Assembly (NCBI GenBank): GCA_949286215.1
Contig: CASDYX010000016.1
Coordinates: forward strand, 1-33,444
Reading direction: 5' to 3'
DNA: 33,444 bases
Origin: an uncultured Pseudomonadota bacterium
GTDB taxonomy: Bacteria; Pseudomonadota; Alphaproteobacteria; RF32; CAG-239
Part shown: positions 6,794 through 14,050 of the stretch, piece by piece
Layout: every line of letters starts with the position of its first letter
Numbering within the stretch: the stretch's first letter is position 1
Program-made: the position numbers and the translations under genes
Notes under the pieces: generated by a model
Told to the model about the DNA's origin: nothing
Seen by the model: the letters and a program-made list of their open reading frames with translations, nothing else
Databases searched by the model: none

Positions 6794-6875
6794 GAGAGCT
6801 CCTTCAATTCTAATTAACAATCTCTCTTATATATAGCTTTAGAATTTATTTATTGCAACTTATTTCCCGAAGTTC

Positions 6876-7544
6876 TTAAATTTTACGATATCTTCTCTTT
6901 TTCCAGTGTTGATAAATGTACAATAGCAACAATATCAAATATAGAAAGCCTAATGACCATAATATATAAGTCTTTATGGCTTTATCACTCCATTCTTTGG
7001 TTATTTCATTGACATTTAAGGCACTTCCCGTTACTTGAAACTCAGCATCCGGTTTTTCATGCAAAAGTGAGGCAACAATTTGATAGTCTGGATTTAAATA
7101 ATCAAATTTTATCACTAAATCTTTGCCTATTTTTTCTAAATCAGCTGTGATGGCGGCAGAGGTTACCGTATTATCTAATGTATAATGTACAAGTCCGGCA
7201 TCTTCTGGAATGGTAATGCGTATCGGGTCATGCCCTATTTTAGATACATCTCCTCCCGAAAGAGCCATAGCCCCCTTATTTTGCAGATAAACTCTTGTTA
7301 AATACAAATCTTTATACTCTTTTCCTCTCACTGATACTTTATAGTCATTGTTATTTTGCGAAGAGATAAAAGTGACCTTTTCGGTATTGTATTTGAGAAT
7401 CGGACGACTGATATAAAATATGTAATACCCAAACACCAAACCTGAAACAGCCAAAATAAATGCTCCGGTCTTACTGGTCCAAAAGTCCCAAAAAGCTTTG
7501 ACTATTTCTTTCCACCCTCGCTTGATTTGTTTTTTTTCAAACAT
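6876..7544 (-). CDS. Two-pass membrane protein of unknown function
   Basis: A 222-residue protein I do not recognise. A basic amphipathic N-terminus (KKQIKRGWKEIVKAF) leads to a membrane helix at about residues 27-48. About 140 hydrophilic residues with beta-rich character (TEKVTFISSQ, YLTRVYLQNKG, DLVIKFDYLN) follow, probably outside the inner membrane. A second helix at about 192-212 (WSLGFLYLILLLLYIY) precedes a basic KKRRYRK tail, so both ends are cytoplasmic. AAGGAG lies 9 bases before the ATG. It is upstream of, and in line with, the three glycan genes, separated by about 80 bases. It could be an accessory or regulatory membrane component, but there is no direct evidence for a role. Confidence 0.75.
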   Translation of the reverse strand: MFEKKQIKRGWKEIVKAFWDFWTSKTGAFILAVSGLVFGYYIFYISRPILKYNTEKVTFISSQNNNDYKVSVRGKEYKDLYLTRVYLQNKGAMALSGGDVSKIGHDPIRITIPEDAGLVHYTLDNTVTSAAITADLEKIGKDLVIKFDYLNPDYQIVASLLHEKPDAEFQVTGSALNVNEITKEWSDKAIKTYILWSLGFLYLILLLLYIYQHWKKRRYRKI

Positions 7545-7624
7545 TTACTTTCTCCTTATTCTTTTCTTTCGGAGATATAATCATCAAATTTGTAAATAAA
7601 AGAGAATTATGTTGAAAAAAACTC

Positions 7625-7653
7625 TTGCAATTCTCTTAATTACACCATAGATT
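7625..7653 (+). promoter_or_regulatory. Promoter of tRNA-Pro
   Basis: TTGCAA (7625-7630), 17-base spacer, TAGATT (7648-7653); predicted start about 13 bases before the mature tRNA 5' end. Confidence 0.6.
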
Positions 7654-7672
7654 AGTGAACGTTAAAGTTATT

Positions 7673-7749
7673 CGGGATGTAGCGCAGCCTGGTAGCGCAT
7701 TTGCATGGGGTGCAAGTGGTCGCTGGTTCGAATCCAGTCATCCCGACCA
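7673..7749 (+). tRNA. tRNA-Pro (anticodon GGG)
   Basis: A 77-base tRNA with encoded CCA. Acceptor stem CGGGATG / CATCCCG, D arm with AGCGCAGCCTGGTAGCGC, anticodon stem TTTGC / GCAAG around the loop ATGGGGT, so positions 34-36 read GGG (codons CCC and CCU). T arm CTGG-TTCGAAT-CCAG. The bases 7731-7749 of the 3' end are repeated downstream at 7924-7942. Confidence 0.97.
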
Positions 7750-7942
7750 TTAAAACAAAAATCCGCCGTTTATGGCGGTTTTTTTGTTTTGAAAGACCAC
7801 GGAGTGGTTGATTTGAACAAGCAAGGGAGCTGTTCGACTAGGAGGAGAGGCAGACGGAAGTATGCCGATGAGGGCAAAGCCCGAACGACGACGAAGCGAC
7901 GTCGTGAGCATCGCGAACAAGTCAATCCAGTCATCCCGACCA
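7731..7942 (+). repeat. 19-bp direct repeat of the tRNA-Pro 3' end (att-like)
   Basis: AATCCAGTCATCCCGACCA occurs at 7731-7749 (inside the tRNA) and again, exact, at 7924-7942. Duplication of a tRNA 3' end is what tyrosine-recombinase integration leaves behind. The 174 bases between contain the tRNA terminator and a GC-rich, hairpin-rich segment but no integrase, so this would be a scar or a minimal element. Confidence 0.75.
7763..7785 (+). terminator. Terminator of tRNA-Pro
   Basis: CCGCC (7763-7767), six-base loop, GGCGG (7774-7778), then seven T. Confidence 0.8.
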
Positions 7943-7990
7943 ACCGAACGTCGGTCGCGAACCGCACGGCGGTAGCGCCATTTTTTATAA
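7786..7990. other. GC-rich gene-free segment with several hairpins
   Basis: Clearly richer in G and C than all flanking DNA. I see no gene: the one long frame is Arg-rich, starts inside the tRNA and has no ribosome site. Hairpins seen: GACCAC/GTGGTT, GAACA/TGTTC, a stem CGATG/CATCG enclosing GGGC-AAA-GCCC and ACGACG/CGTCGT, then CCGA/TCGG and GGCG/CGCC. The second copy of the tRNA end lies inside. It could be foreign DNA left at the tRNA site, or a structured RNA co-transcribed with it. Confidence 0.55.
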
Positions 7991-8014
7991 GGGCATCTTT
8001 TGATGTCCTTTTTT
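7991..8014 (+). terminator. Terminator at the far end of the GC-rich segment
   Basis: GGGCATC (7991-7997) pairs with GATGTCC (8002-8008, one G-U pair), followed by six T. It suggests that the GC-rich segment is, or was, transcribed in the plus direction. Confidence 0.6.
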
Positions 8015-8097
8015 ATTTCTATTTTTCATCTTTCTGCTAGTTAAATAAGTTTTAAGATTAATTGATTATATTAGCTTTGTTTTTCAATGAGGTTATA

Positions 8098-8742
8098 ATG
8101 CAATATTTTTTTCAAAACCATAATTCTTCCGAGTTGATTGTTTTCTTTGCCGGTTGGGGATGTGATTATAATCAATTTGTTAATTTACATGATACATCGG
8201 ATGTCTTGATTTTATATGATTATCAAGATTTGGATTTGAATTTTGATTTTAGTAAATATGCCAATATTTATCTGATTGCATATTCTGCCGGTGTGTTTGT
8301 ATCTTGTCTGGCATCTGATAAAATTCCTAACATCAGAAAAAAAATTGCAGTATGCGGTAATCCTTATTTATTTGATAAAACATTAGGCATATCCCCTACC
8401 CATCTTAAAGTTTTGCAAAATATTACTTTAGATAACTATTTGGATTTCAGAAGAAAATATATGGTCTTCTCAGAGGAAGAATATGCAAAATATAATGAAC
8501 TGCAATCTTTGCGCTCTCTTGAGAGCTGTCAAAGCGAATTAGCTTACTTACAACAACTTTATTCTGAGTATAAAGATAAAATCGTTCCTTGCTTTGATAA
8601 GGCTATTGTGGCGGAAGATGACTTGCTCTTCAACCTCAATGCGCAAAAAGATTTTTATAAAGAAAAACTTGTTGTCATTCCCAAGGCTAGGCATCATATT
8701 TTCTTCCGGTTTAATAGCTTTGAAGAGCTTCTTAATACCTAA
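8098..8742 (+). CDS. bioG: BioG-type pimeloyl-ACP methyl ester esterase
   Basis: A 214-residue alpha/beta-hydrolase of the BioG (DUF452) family. BioG cleaves the methyl ester of pimeloyl-ACP so that the pimelate arm can enter biotin ring assembly. Visible motifs: the family start FFAGWGCD at residues 16-23, DYQDLD at 41-46, nucleophile Ser63 in AYSAG, VCGNPYLFD near 85-93, and likely acid and base Asp174/Asp175 (AEDDLLF) and His199/His200 (ARHHIFF). The start is the ATG at 8098, preceded by TGAGG; an ATG at 8062 gives a nonconserved extension. No other bio genes are in the window, so it stands alone here. The family assignment is firm; the substrate is inferred from it. Confidence 0.85.
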   Translation: MQYFFQNHNSSELIVFFAGWGCDYNQFVNLHDTSDVLILYDYQDLDLNFDFSKYANIYLIAYSAGVFVSCLASDKIPNIRKKIAVCGNPYLFDKTLGISPTHLKVLQNITLDNYLDFRRKYMVFSEEEYAKYNELQSLRSLESCQSELAYLQQLYSEYKDKIVPCFDKAIVAEDDLLFNLNAQKDFYKEKLVVIPKARHHIFFRFNSFEELLNT

Positions 8743-8766
8743 CAATATTTGTTTTGTATCTATCTT

Positions 8767-9837
8767 TTATTCTCTTCTTTGACTTGATTGCCAAAGAGAT
8801 AAAGTTTGAATTTGTTGGTTTAGTATTATCTGACAAGCCTTTGAATAAGCCTCTTTTGATGGCGTTTTAATATCTGGAGTTTGTCCCTCTTTTTCTTTTA
8901 TTTCTTTTCCGTTTTTGCTTCTTTTCCTATATTCCGTCCCTATTATGAGAGAGCCTTGTTCAAAGGGAATTTCCGTACATGCACCACCAGCAAAAGTTCC
9001 TGCCGTGCTTTCTCCTATTGTTTTGCTATTGGGAATTTGGGACAACATAAAAATTGCTCCTTCCGTAGCCGAAGCACACCATGCATCTTGCAACATATAG
9101 ATATGTCCGTTGAATTTATCTCCTTTTTGTGACGGATATTTCTTTGTTTGCGGACGAATATGGTATGTCTGTTCAAAAATTTTTGCTTGAGTTTCATTTT
9201 GAGGTTTGGCTTCAATTATTTCACATAAATCGGCGTAATTTAAGGATTTTCCACTTATTCTTTCGCCGATTTCTTTGATGATTTCAGCGTCTCCACCCGA
9301 ATTTCCTCTAAAATCAAAAATAATATTTTGCCATTTTTGTTTTGCTTTGGTCTCAAAAAAAGCAGCGGTAAATTCTTTACGAGCGCGGATTTGTTCTTCA
9401 TAATCCCCACCAAAAGACGGAACTGCAACAATTCCCGTGCATATTCCTCCCCGATGTTGTGTGGCAATCATCCATTGGGGTTGCCCTTTTTGTATTTTGT
9501 AGTGATTTACATTTGTAAGGTCTAAAGAGGTCAACTCTTCTGTTGATTTATAAGCCAAATTATGTGCACTCCTTGAGTAAGAAGGCTCCTTTTTGGCAAC
9601 TAATTGACGGTGTTGTGAATCAAACAGCGATATATGATTATCCGGAACAAAATCTTTAATTATTTTGCCTAACTGTTTGAGTTGAGAATCTATTTCTTGT
9701 GTCTCATCTATCAGAGATATAGCTTTGGCAAAGATTTGTTTTTGATTGTGGACTTCTTCATTGTGCAAGGCTTGCGAATGATTCCATTCGGGCAAATTAT
9801 TCAAAATAAAGTCCGCATATTGTTTTATTAAGCTCAT
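8767..9837 (-). CDS. S41 family serine peptidase, cytoplasmic
   Basis: A 356-residue peptidase of the tail-specific protease clan S41. The catalytic half runs from about residue 130: VAVPSFGG, IIFDFRGNSGGD (174-183), WCASATEG with the likely nucleophile Ser256, then IGESTAGTFAGG (274-285) and the terminal GQTPDI typical of this fold. The N-terminal 120 residues are helical and charged. There is no signal peptide and no recognisable PDZ domain, which is unusual because most CtpA-type enzymes are periplasmic. The start at 9837 has AAGGAT 8 bases upstream; an in-frame ATG at 9903 would overlap the neighbouring promoter region. It stands alone, convergent with bioG. The substrate is unknown. Confidence 0.8.
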   Translation of the reverse strand: MSLIKQYADFILNNLPEWNHSQALHNEEVHNQKQIFAKAISLIDETQEIDSQLKQLGKIIKDFVPDNHISLFDSQHRQLVAKKEPSYSRSAHNLAYKSTEELTSLDLTNVNHYKIQKGQPQWMIATQHRGGICTGIVAVPSFGGDYEEQIRARKEFTAAFFETKAKQKWQNIIFDFRGNSGGDAEIIKEIGERISGKSLNYADLCEIIEAKPQNETQAKIFEQTYHIRPQTKKYPSQKGDKFNGHIYMLQDAWCASATEGAIFMLSQIPNSKTIGESTAGTFAGGACTEIPFEQGSLIIGTEYRKRSKNGKEIKEKEGQTPDIKTPSKEAYSKACQIILNQQIQTLSLWQSSQRRE

Positions 9838-9903
9838 TCTTCTATCCTTTTTTATATCATACTGAATTTTCTGCAAAATGTAAATCATTTCATTTAAAAT
9901 CAC

Positions 9904-9931
9904 TTGACTCTTCTTTATTTAGGTATATACC
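9904..9931 (+). promoter_or_regulatory. Promoter of the 9984 gene
   Basis: TTGACT (9904-9909) with TATACC (9926-9931) at a 16-base spacing; TATATA two bases earlier is an alternative. The -10 wording TATATACC matches that of the small RNA promoter at 3888-3916. Confidence 0.5.
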
Positions 9932-9983
9932 AACTTTCAATTATCTATTATTTTTGATTTATTCACGCTTAAATTTTACAATT

Positions 9984-10520
9984 ATGAAAAAGTTAAATTC
10001 AAAAGCAAATTATGCTCAGTTGTTCAAAGGCTTATTGGACTTGGCAGGAGTAAGTGAAAAAGAGTTGCAAACCTATTTGTTGGGATTTATGAAATACCCC
10101 AAAGCAGGTGATTATCAACTCAAAAACAAAACCTTTCAATCTGAACCCAAATGGGGTGAAGAATGGGGAATTTATTTCACTCCGAACCAATACATAAATA
10201 TTGATGCCATGAATAACTGGAAAAAGAATTTGACGGCTGATGAAGTCAAATTGTGGGCTAAGATGTTCAATTACCGTATTCCGACTCAGCTTGAACTTGA
10301 AGCAATTGTGCCGGTTGTCAGCAGCGTAAATACATCTCTTTGTAAAGTCGGCATGCGACAGCATATTCTTCCCCAAGATTTGGTGCAGAAATGTTGGTCG
10401 GTTGAAGCATTGCAGACTGCCCGAAAAGATGAAACCAGACGCTTGATTGTCGTTGAATATCAAGAAAACTTGCCCGAAATTCTGCCGTTCCTCGCTCAGT
10501 TGAAACCGCAGTTTGAATAA
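9984..10520 (+). CDS. Orphan protein of unknown function, no Shine-Dalgarno
   Basis: A 178-residue soluble protein I do not recognise. It starts MKKLNSKANYAQLFKG and contains a helical region GVSEKELQTYLLGFMKYP, an aromatic stretch KWGEEWGIYFTPNQYIN and MFNYRIPTQLELEAI. The last phrase resembles the L-P-S-L-T-E-L-R element of the DUF1566-like protein at 16656, but that is a weak link. The ATG at 9984 is used because an in-frame ATG at 9954 lies too close to the predicted transcription start. Neither has a purine-rich ribosome site; the leader is AT-rich. It is a single-gene unit with its own promoter and a strong terminator. Confidence 0.75.
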   Translation: MKKLNSKANYAQLFKGLLDLAGVSEKELQTYLLGFMKYPKAGDYQLKNKTFQSEPKWGEEWGIYFTPNQYINIDAMNNWKKNLTADEVKLWAKMFNYRIPTQLELEAIVPVVSSVNTSLCKVGMRQHILPQDLVQKCWSVEALQTARKDETRRLIVVEYQENLPEILPFLAQLKPQFE

Positions 10521-10537
10521 CTTTACACTCTATAGCT

Positions 10538-10569
10538 TAAAACGCCATCTTTCAAAGATGGCGTTTTTG
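10538..10569 (+). terminator. Terminator of the 9984 gene
   Basis: A long stem AACGCCATCTTT / AAAGATGGCGTT with a minimal loop, followed by a T-run. Confidence 0.85.
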
Positions 10570-10612
10570 CTTAATTACTTTAGCCAAAATATAAAATCTT
10601 TCATAAATATAT

Positions 10613-10641
10613 TTGACATACTTATCATAATATGCTAGGTT
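10613..10641 (+). promoter_or_regulatory. Promoter of the Cys-rich secreted operon
   Basis: TTGACA (10613-10618), 17-base spacer ending TATGC, TAGGTT (10636-10641). The leader carries GGTTCAGTTATAACGGAG, nearly identical to the leader of the paralogue at 1-153. Confidence 0.75.
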
Positions 10642-10677
10642 ATAAGAAGACAAGGTTCAGTTATAACGGAGTGTATT

Positions 10678-11682
10678 ATGAAAAAGCAACTTGCGATAGG
10701 AATATCTACGCTTACACTTACTGGCTTAGGCGGTGTAAGTGAACATGGTGTCGTTTATATTAATGAGCAAGAGGTTTATCAGCAATACACACACCTCGTA
10801 GAAACCAGTCAAAACCAAACCTTTGAACCATTGTCTCAGGCAAGTCTGGAGTTAGACTTGCCTGTTCGTTTTTCTACTAAAACAGCCGGAGTTTATTTTA
10901 TCACCGATAATAAATCTCTTATTTTTAATGATGGTAAAAACAATGATTTTACTGACCCAACTGGCGACAATTGTAAACGTTTAGGGTACACAATTACTTC
11001 ATGTGCTTCTGGTTTATTTAATCGTGCTTGTCCTTATAACGAATCTATTTATGACAGGTGTTGTGATGTAACCTATAAATATACTGCTTCACAATGCACT
11101 AGCCCTCGTAAACTCAGTTCTGATACTTGTGGCGGAAAATATCGCTGCTATTGTGATACAGCCACTTATCCTTATGCTACTTGCAATGATCCTCAAATCA
11201 AAGGTAATTCTTGTAGCGATGATAGTGGTACAAGATATGCAACTTGCACATGCCCAAAAGACAATAATGGTCAGTGGGGATGTAAAGAATATTACGCTGC
11301 TCCCTGTAATAAAGTTTGTAAAACCCCTTATCCTGATAATTGCCATAACAGAACTTCCGTGCAAACTCCTTACGGTTGTGAAAAATATTTTTCTGATTGT
11401 GCTTCAAAGTGTGAAAAAGCTTATGCTGATAACTGCCGTAATCGAACAGCAGTTTCGGCTCCTTATGGATGCCAACAATCCTATAGCGATTGCCAATCTA
11501 AGTGCGAAATCGCTTATCCTGATAACTGCAGAAATCAAACGGCTGTGATTAGCTCTTGTCCGGCAAATGCTACTTGTAAATCTTTCTCTGATTGTTCTTC
11601 CAAAATCCAATCTTGGAGTTGCAATTCCGGTTATCTCAACACTCAATCTTGTTGTTGGGTTAGATATTGGGTCAAACTTTAA
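10678..11682 (+). CDS. Secreted Cys-rich repeat protein
   Basis: A 334-residue protein with a Sec signal peptide (MKKQLAIGISTLTLTGLGG) and a spacer of about 70 residues. From about residue 98 there is a Cys-rich region with about 30 Cys, present as C-x5-6-C and CC pairs and therefore probably disulfide-bonded outside the cytoplasm. Three tandem units of about 31 residues lie at residues 208-303, each with Y-x-D-N-C-x-N-x-T and, in two of them, P-Y-G-C. It is preceded by a region C-x-x-L-G-Y...C-P-Y-N that is also seen in the next gene. It ends with CCWVRYWVKL. GGAG lies 8 bases before the ATG. Function is unknown. It is the full-length paralogue of the gene at 1-153 and is cotranscribed with the gene at 11704. 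Confidence 0.85.
   Translation: MKKQLAIGISTLTLTGLGGVSEHGVVYINEQEVYQQYTHLVETSQNQTFEPLSQASLELDLPVRFSTKTAGVYFITDNKSLIFNDGKNNDFTDPTGDNCKRLGYTITSCASGLFNRACPYNESIYDRCCDVTYKYTASQCTSPRKLSSDTCGGKYRCYCDTATYPYATCNDPQIKGNSCSDDSGTRYATCTCPKDNNGQWGCKEYYAAPCNKVCKTPYPDNCHNRTSVQTPYGCEKYFSDCASKCEKAYADNCRNRTAVSAPYGCQQSYSDCQSKCEIAYPDNCRNQTAVISSCPANATCKSFSDCSSKIQSWSCNSGYLNTQSCCWVRYWVKL
11299..11586 (+). repeat. Three tandem coding repeats, two of 93 bp and one of 102 bp
   Basis: In-frame units at 11299-11391, 11392-11484 and 11485-11586 encode Cys-rich modules with a shared D-N-C-x-N core. Units 2 and 3 share S-D-C-x-S-K-C-E at the start; a fourth unit begins (S-D-C-S-S-K) and breaks off. This suggests growth by tandem duplication. 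Confidence 0.75.
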
Positions 11683-11703
11683 TCTTTATTTAGGAGAATT
11701 CTT

Positions 11704-12183
11704 ATGAAAAATTTATCTATCTTTTCTCTTGCTCTTGTCTCGCTTATCGCTGGCTATACGATAGAGGCCAAGGCTCAATGCGCGGCACAACCTTCTTGTT
11801 CTAGTTTAGGATATTCTTATACAGGTTCTACATCGGATTGCGTTAATACTCCGATGAAATGCCCTTTTAACACTTCTTATTTTAACTGTACTAAAAAGGC
11901 AGATATGTTTAAAAATATGAGTCTTAATTGGACTGGAAAAATTACAATCAAACCCAAAACTTACTATTACCCTTCAAAATATGGATATGTTTTTGCTACC
12001 GGAATTGATACAGGTAATGGTGCTGTCCATTTAAAAATCAATGGAATTATTTTTCAAGGTTCTGGACACTCTCAGGGTATGCAATTTTATGCTGTTCCGG
12101 TACAGCCTGGCGATAGTGTTTATGCTTCCTTTTTTAGCCGCAGTGAAGATAGAATTTATTTTGTACCTTTTAGAGGGAACTAA
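11704..12183 (+). CDS. Secreted protein with a Cys-rich N-terminal module
   Basis: A 159-residue protein. The signal peptide covers MKNLSIFSLALVSLIAG and is probably cut after A-K-A. A Cys module follows (CAAQPSCSSLGYSYTG...C...KCPFNTSYFNC) with the same C-x-x-L-G-Y...C-P-x-N pattern as residues 98-130 of the 10678 protein. The C-terminal 100 residues have no Cys and look beta-rich (KITIKPKTYYYP, AVHLKINGIIFQG, MQFYAVPVQPGDSVYASFF). AGGAG lies before the ATG and only 21 bases separate it from the preceding stop, so the two are cotranscribed. Function is unknown; likely an exported partner of the upstream gene. Confidence 0.8.
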   Translation: MKNLSIFSLALVSLIAGYTIEAKAQCAAQPSCSSLGYSYTGSTSDCVNTPMKCPFNTSYFNCTKKADMFKNMSLNWTGKITIKPKTYYYPSKYGYVFATGIDTGNGAVHLKINGIIFQGSGHSQGMQFYAVPVQPGDSVYASFFSRSEDRIYFVPFRGN

Positions 12184-12205
12184 ACAGTTACTGAATAGAT
12201 CTAAA

Positions 12206-12234
12206 AAAAAGAGCGAATTATTCGCTCTTTTTTT
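12206..12234. terminator. Bidirectional terminator between the secreted operon and merR
   Basis: GAGCGAA-TTA-TTCGCTC flanked by A-run and T-run on both sides, so it works for the plus-strand operon and for the minus-strand merR transcript. Confidence 0.85.
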
Positions 12235-12245
12235 ACATTAAACAA

Positions 12246-12656
12246 TCAATTATCTATTTTAGTTAAAGTATCACTTAATTCTTTTGACATCTCTTGAAGC
12301 TGAGCTCGAACTGAAATTAAGAACTCCCTGCTCTCTTCACTTAATTCAATATTTGCAGGATTCTCATCAAAAAAGTCTTTTTGAATTTCTTCTCCTAAGA
12401 GGTTCTTTAACCCTTTTTCCTTAAATAACTTTTGAACCCCCTCAATGGTGTAGCGCTTATCATACAAATAATCTCGAATCAATTTAACAATTTCAACGTC
12501 GTCAGGACGATAATAACGTCTGCCGCCGCTTCTTTTCATCGGTTTTATTTGCGGAAACTTGGTTTCCCAAAAGCGCAAGACGTGCGTTGCAATTCCCAAT
12601 TCCTCAGCAACCTCTGCAATGGTGCGAAATGCTGCTTTTGACTTGTTAACAACCAT
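12246..12656 (-). CDS. MerR family transcriptional regulator
   Basis: A 136-residue regulator. The winged-helix MerR domain covers residues 10-80: [24 protein letters not shown] is followed by the wing [15 protein letters not shown] helical tail follows, which would form the dimer coiled coil. No effector-binding Cys or drug domain is present. This is the short MerR type that follows ihfA in many alphaproteobacteria. AAGGAAAA precedes the ATG and the gap to ihfA is 17 bases, so it is the last gene of the rpmF operon. Its target genes are not evident. Confidence 0.85.
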   Translation of the reverse strand: MVVNKSKAAFRTIAEVAEELGIATHVLRFWETKFPQIKPMKRSGGRRYYRPDDVEIVKLIRDYLYDKRYTIEGVQKLFKEKGLKNLLGEEIQKDFFDENPANIELSEESREFLISVRAQLQEMSKELSDTLTKIDN

Positions 12657-12673
12657 GTCTTTTCCTTAAAAAA

Positions 12674-12964
12674 TTAAGCGTTGATTATTTTTCTCATGGT
12701 TTGAGAAGGTTTGAATGAAATTACTCTACGTGGAGAAATAACAGCCTCTACTCCGGTCTTGGGATTGCGACCAGAACGCGCATTTTTGTTACGCAAAGCA
12801 AATGTTCCGAAAGATGATAACTTTACATCGTTGCCTTTGACCAATTCTTGAGTCATTTCATCTAATATCATGTCCAAAATATCATTAGAATCTTTGCGAG
12901 ATAAGCCAATTTCTTCATATATGGTTTCCGCAACATCTGCACGTGTAATCGTTTTCATTTTCAT
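12674..12964 (-). CDS. ihfA: Integration host factor alpha subunit
   Basis: A 96-residue HU/IHF-fold DNA-bending protein that works as a heterodimer with IhfB in nucleoid structure, recombination and promoter architecture. It starts MKMKTITRADVAETIYEEIGLS. The DNA-binding arm region contains FGTFALRNKNARSGRNPKTG, with the R-N-P-K-T-G arm tip that intercalates in the bend, followed by ISPRRVISFKP. The ATG at 12964 is preferred because AAGGA lies 5 bases upstream; the ATG at 12958 is possible. An upstream in-frame ATG at 13030 would add a nonconserved tail. It lies between fabH and merR in the conserved order. Confidence 0.93.
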   Translation of the reverse strand: MKMKTITRADVAETIYEEIGLSRKDSNDILDMILDEMTQELVKGNDVKLSSFGTFALRNKNARSGRNPKTGVEAVISPRRVISFKPSQTMRKIINA

Positions 12965-13069
12965 AACATCCTTTAATATAATTAAATTACATAACTCTTT
13001 ATGGAGATGAATTATAATATAATTCACCAAAATACAAGTATCTGTTTGGATTATTTCACAGATATTTTT

Positions 13070-14050
13070 TTAAATTCTTACTAAGGCTCCGCCCCAAGTA
13101 AAACCTGCACCCATGGCTGTTAAGACAACCAAGTCACCTTTTTTGATATGGCCATTTGCAATCTCTTCTGACAAAGCAACAGGAATCGTTGCGGCAGAGG
13201 TATTGGCTGTATGATCAATGGTCACAATAACCTTTTCATCCGGTAAATTTAATTTTTTACCAACATTTTCTATAATACGTGCATTGGCTTGGTGCGGTAA
13301 CAACCAATCAATATCTTCAGAAGAAACGCCGGCTTGTTCCATCACATTTTCAGCAGCTTGTGTTAATGCATTAACAGCAAACTTGAAGACTTCTTTACCA
13401 TCCATTGTAATAAAACCGGCTTTTTGAGTTGTGCTGACGCCGCCAGTGGTTTTTAATTGTTCATAGTGGCTGCCATCGGCATATAATTTCGTTGCCAAAA
13501 CGCCTTTATCTGAGGCTTTTCCCTCGCCTTCACAAGCACGCAAAATTACGGCACCTGCACCATCGCCAAACAGGACGCAAGTGTTTCTATCGGTCCAATC
13601 CGTAATTTTTGACAAAGTTTCAGCACCAATTACCATAGCCGTTTTGATTTGACCCAAGCGAATCATATTATCTGCCATTGTCAAAGCATAAACAAAGCCA
13701 GAGCATGCTGCTGAAATATCAGTGGTAATGGTACCTGAACGAGTACCTAACTTGCCCGAAATTTTAGCGGCTGTTGACGGAGTGGTATCATCTGTCGTAA
13801 CGGTTGCGACGATTATCATATCCAAATCTTGTGCAGAAATATTAGCTGATTTCAAAGCATTATTGGCAGCAATTAAAGAAATATCTGAAGTAAATTCATT
13901 TTCTGCAGCAACGTGACGAGACTTAATACCCGTACGAGTACTAATCCACTCGTCGTTGGTATCAACCATTTTTGCCATATCATCATTGGTGAGAACTTTA
14001 GCCGGAAGATAGTGGCCAAAGCCGATAAGTTCAGATCTAATAAGCGTCAT
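13070..14050 (-). CDS. fabH: Beta-ketoacyl-ACP synthase III
   Basis: A 326-residue KAS III that condenses acetyl-CoA with malonyl-ACP to start fatty acid chains. The catalytic triad is intact: Cys116 in DISAACSGF, His253 in LPHQANARI and Asn283 in TANTSAATI. The end, GAGFTWGGALVRI, is the usual FabH C-terminus. AGGAA lies about 8 bases before the ATG at 14050. The gene overlaps the end of plsX by 14 bases, so the two are coupled. It is complete and of normal length. Confidence 0.97.
   Translation of the reverse strand: MTLIRSELIGFGHYLPAKVLTNDDMAKMVDTNDEWISTRTGIKSRHVAAENEFTSDISLIAANNALKSANISAQDLDMIIVATVTTDDTTPSTAAKISGKLGTRSGTITTDISAACSGFVYALTMADNMIRLGQIKTAMVIGAETLSKITDWTDRNTCVLFGDGAGAVILRACEGEGKASDKGVLATKLYADGSHYEQLKTTGGVSTTQKAGFITMDGKEVFKFAVNALTQAAENVMEQAGVSSEDIDWLLPHQANARIIENVGKKLNLPDEKVIVTIDHTANTSAATIPVALSEEIANGHIKKGDLVVLTAMGAGFTWGGALVRI

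Noticed and set aside
7750..7942. Insertion sequence between the tRNA repeats
   Set aside because: There is no transposase and there are no terminal inverted repeats; the direct repeats are tRNA-derived, not target-site duplications.
7705..8040. 111-aa plus-strand ORF
   Set aside because: It starts inside tRNA-Pro, has no ribosome site and is an Arg-rich translation of the GC-rich hairpin segment.
11129..11548. 139-aa plus-strand ORF in another frame of the Cys-rich gene
   Set aside because: It is a shadow frame of the repeats; the Cys-rich frame has the signal peptide and ribosome site.
11299..11586. CRISPR array
   Set aside because: The repeats are in-frame coding units without spacers; no CRISPR-like repeat-spacer pattern occurs anywhere in the window.
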